Part shown: positions 6,199 through 7,699 of the stretch, in pieces
How the letters are laid out: each line of letters starts with the position of its first letter
How positions within the stretch are numbered: the stretch's first letter is position 1
Origin: Candidatus Izemoplasma sp.
GTDB lineage: Bacteria > Bacillota_I > Bacilli_A > Izemoplasmatales > Izemoplasmataceae
NCBI GenBank assembly: GCA_007117565.1
Contig: SKGG01000099.1
Span: forward strand, 1-7,699
Length of the DNA: 7,699 nucleotides
Direction: 5' to 3'
Notes under the pieces: model-generated
Databases searched by the model: none
What the model was told of the DNA's origin: nothing
What the model saw: the letters and a program-made list of their open reading frames with translations, nothing else
Position numbers and translations under genes: made by a program

Positions 6199-6274
6199 GT
6201 TCCGGTAGCTCAGGGGATAGAGCAACAGTTTCCGAAGCTGTAGGTCGGGGGTTCAATTCCCTCCCGGAACGCCA
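6199..6274 (+). tRNA. tRNA-Arg (anticodon CCG)
   Basis: A 76-base cloverleaf: acceptor GTTCCGG/CCGGAAC, D stem GCTC/GAGC with loop AGGGGATA that carries the arginine identity base A20, anticodon stem ACAGT/GCTGT with loop TTCCGAA (anticodon CCG, reading CGG), T stem GGGGG/CCCTC with loop TTCAATT, discriminator G and encoded CCA. CGG codons do occur in this window, for example twice in mvaS. Confidence 0.97.
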
Positions 6275-6297
6275 ACATGAAATTCACCCTTTGGGAT

Positions 6298-6319
6298 AAG
6301 CGCTGATGGCGCTTCTTTC
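6298..6319 (+). terminator. weak hairpin after tRNA-Arg, possible partial terminator
   Basis: AAGCGC and GCGCTT form a 6-bp stem with a 5-base loop (6298-6314), followed only by CTTTC, a poor T tract. It may trim or partly terminate the tRNA transcript. No separate promoter for the next gene is evident, so read-through from tRNA-Arg may supply it. Confidence 0.4.
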
Positions 6320-6354
6320 ATATCTGAAGAGAACGATAAAAAGGAGAAGATTCA

Positions 6355-7011
6355 ATGGAAAAATTCAACGTAAAAACCTTGTTTTTTGATTATGATGGTA
6401 CACTTCACAATACCATGCGTTTATATAAACCTGCGTTTATGGCCGCTTATGAATACTTAAAGTCCGTCGGTCTTGAAAAAGAGCGAACGTTTGAAGATCA
6501 TCAAATTTCTCAATATTTAGGATACACAGCCCAAGAGATGTGGGATCTATATGATCCAAACTTAGACCCTAAGATTAAAGCAGAAGCGTCAACCATCATT
6601 TCGAACGTGATGATTGAAGGTATGATGAAAGGCAAAGCTGCACTCTTTGATGGCGGAAAAGAAACCTTAAAGACATTAAAGGACAAAGGCTATCAACTGG
6701 TCTTTTTATCTAATTGTAAAATCAATTACATGGAAGCCCACAGCAAACTCTTTGGTTTGGACCAACTGTTTGATGCGATGATTTGTGCTGAACAACATCA
6801 GTTTGTGACTAAAAGTGAGATTCTTGCGAAAGTACTTAACGATTTTCCCTCACCTGCGGCAGTCATCGGCGATCGTCATCATGACATGACCGCCGCGAAC
6901 GACCATGGGTTAGTGGCCATTGGCTGTGCTTATGGTTATGGCAAAGAAGAAGAATTGAATCAGGCAACCACCATCATTCATGACATTAAAGAACTTCTAG
7001 ATATTCTCTAA
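6355..7011 (+). CDS. HAD-superfamily hydrolase, phosphoglycolate phosphatase-like
   Basis: Soluble phosphatase of the haloacid dehalogenase superfamily, subfamily I with a helical cap. Motif I is FFDYDGTLHNT with nucleophile Asp 12 and acid/base Asp 14; the cap spans roughly residues 20-95; motif II is FLSNCK (Ser 119); motif III Lys 153 lies in TKSEIL; motif IV is IGDRHHDMTAA (Asp 173, Asp 177), followed by IGCAYGYG, as in Gph/YjjG-like proteins. The 218-residue length is normal. ATG 6355 has AAGGAGA 7 nt upstream. All catalytic residues are present so it should be active, but the substrate (phosphoglycolate, nucleotide or sugar phosphate) cannot be read from sequence. It lies 80 bp downstream of tRNA-Arg in the same direction and converges on the next HAD gene. 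Confidence 0.92.
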   Translation: MEKFNVKTLFFDYDGTLHNTMRLYKPAFMAAYEYLKSVGLEKERTFEDHQISQYLGYTAQEMWDLYDPNLDPKIKAEASTIISNVMIEGMMKGKAALFDGGKETLKTLKDKGYQLVFLSNCKINYMEAHSKLFGLDQLFDAMICAEQHQFVTKSEILAKVLNDFPSPAAVIGDRHHDMTAANDHGLVAIGCAYGYGKEEELNQATTIIHDIKELLDIL

Positions 7012-7013
7012 AA

Positions 7014-7050
7014 AAAGGCCACCTATGTGTCAGGTGGCCTTTGGTTTATT
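7014..7050. terminator. bidirectional terminator between the two HAD genes
   Basis: A perfect 11-bp stem (AAAGGCCACCT at 7014-7024, AGGTGGCCTTT at 7032-7042) with a 7-base loop lies between the two convergent stop codons. On the - strand it is followed by a run of seven T, ideal for the 7046-7678 gene; on the + strand the tail TTTGGTTTATT is weaker but usable. Confidence 0.93.
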
Positions 7051-7678
7051 GAGTTTCAAAAATCATCTCTTTGAGTTCCTCTGTCGTACGTGCAATCCCG
7101 TCGGGATTGACTTCACGTAACATGTTTTCACGGTCAAATCCCCAGGTGACACTCGCAATTGGCATGTTTAACTTTAAACACGCATCAACATCACGTAGCT
7201 CATCCCCAACATATAACGCTTCCTCTTTGTTTAAACGGTATTTTCGAAGCACTTTTTTAATGAGGCGCTCTTTACCAAAGACACGGGCTTTGCCATAGAT
7301 TGCATCAAAATGATTGACCTCTTGATGTGAGAGAAACGCTTCAATGTTACGCTTATGATTACTAGAAACAATGATACTTTTAATGCCCGCATCATGAAGG
7401 TCGATTAAAAGTTGTTCAATGCCATCAAAATACTGAACTTTGTCCATGTACTCATAATAGTATTCCCAAGATTCGCGAACAAGCTTAGGCACTTTATAAA
7501 GCGGGACAGACATGATTTTAAGCCGCTCTTTAACCGGTAGCTTTTTAAGATCGTGTAGCTCTTTAGGTGTCAACAAAGGGACATTGTATCGCTCACACAT
7601 TCGAGTGTAAATTTGGTATGATACGTCATTGGTATCCGCCAGCGTCCCATCGAAATCAAAAATGACTAGTTTTTTCAT
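7046..7678 (-). CDS. HAD-superfamily hydrolase, PGP/beta-phosphoglucomutase-like
   Basis: A second HAD phosphatase, 210 residues. Motif I is VIFDFDGTLADT (nucleophile Asp 8, Asp 10); the helical cap covers about residues 15-85; motif II is VSSNHKR (Ser 105 or 106); motif III is Lys 136 in FGKERLI; motif IV is YVGDELRDVDA (Asp 159, Asp 163). The catalytic set is complete. It is most like phosphoglycolate phosphatase or pyrophosphatase-type members, but substrate is unknown. It shares little with the opposing HAD gene outside the motifs, so a recent tandem duplication is unlikely. ATG 7678 has GAGGA 9 nt upstream. Its promoter, or an upstream operon partner, lies outside the window. Confidence 0.91.
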   Translation of the reverse strand: MKKLVIFDFDGTLADTNDVSYQIYTRMCERYNVPLLTPKELHDLKKLPVKERLKIMSVPLYKVPKLVRESWEYYYEYMDKVQYFDGIEQLLIDLHDAGIKSIIVSSNHKRNIEAFLSHQEVNHFDAIYGKARVFGKERLIKKVLRKYRLNKEEALYVGDELRDVDACLKLNMPIASVTWGFDRENMLREVNPDGIARTTEELKEMIFETQ

Positions 7679-7699
7679 TGTGTCACATCCTCAATGGAA

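Noticed and set aside
5079..6274. Genomic island between two tRNA genes
   Set aside because: Only one gene lies between them, with ordinary composition, no integrase and no direct repeat of a tRNA end.
6277..6306. 9-codon ORF (MKFTLWDKR) just after tRNA-Arg
   Set aside because: No Shine-Dalgarno in front of it (the tRNA 3' end is there) and it runs into the hairpin; most likely chance.
1..7699. CRISPR array, transposon, toxin-antitoxin or defence system
   Set aside because: No repeat-spacer pattern, transposase-like frame, terminal inverted repeats or small paired genes were found.

Overview
The window is an ordinary bacterial chromosomal segment from a moderately low-GC Gram-positive-type organism (Firmicutes or Mollicutes relative). 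Supporting points: the mevalonate route to isoprenoids, the gene order mvaK1-mvaD-mvaK2-fni, strong AAGGAG-type ribosome-binding sites, compact overlapping genes, extended -10 promoters, and CCA-encoding tRNA genes. TGA acts as a stop (mvaS, mvaK1, mvaK2), so this is not a Mycoplasma-type code. GC content looks to be in the low forties percent by eye, and genus cannot be fixed from sequence alone.

Bases 1-5063 form the mevalonate locus. At the left edge is the 3' part of mvaS (HMG-CoA synthase) on the + strand. Facing it on the - strand is a tight four-gene operon, mvaK1 (mevalonate kinase) -> mvaD (diphosphomevalonate decarboxylase) -> mvaK2 (phosphomevalonate kinase) -> fni (type 2, FMN-dependent isopentenyl diphosphate isomerase). 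All junctions overlap. Together these enzymes take acetoacetyl-CoA plus acetyl-CoA to HMG-CoA and, after the reductase step (not in this window), mevalonate to IPP and DMAPP. A single bidirectional terminator, partly inside the mvaS reading frame, separates the two convergent units.

Bases 5031-6354 hold tRNA-Pro(GGG) on the - strand with its own extended -10 promoter and terminator, then a 290-codon gene on the - strand for a divergent ADP-ribosylglycohydrolase-family protein, then tRNA-Arg(CCG) on the + strand with its own promoter. Bases 6355-7678 hold two unrelated-looking HAD-superfamily phosphatases facing each other across a shared bidirectional terminator.

No mobile element, CRISPR array, phage gene, defence cassette or riboswitch was seen, and nothing in the window amounts to a clearly new system. 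The points most worth a second look are an inverted repeat over the putative mevalonate-operon promoter, an 8-codon leader ORF whose stop overlaps the mvaK1 start, and the altered metal-site motifs of the ADP-ribosylglycohydrolase-like protein.
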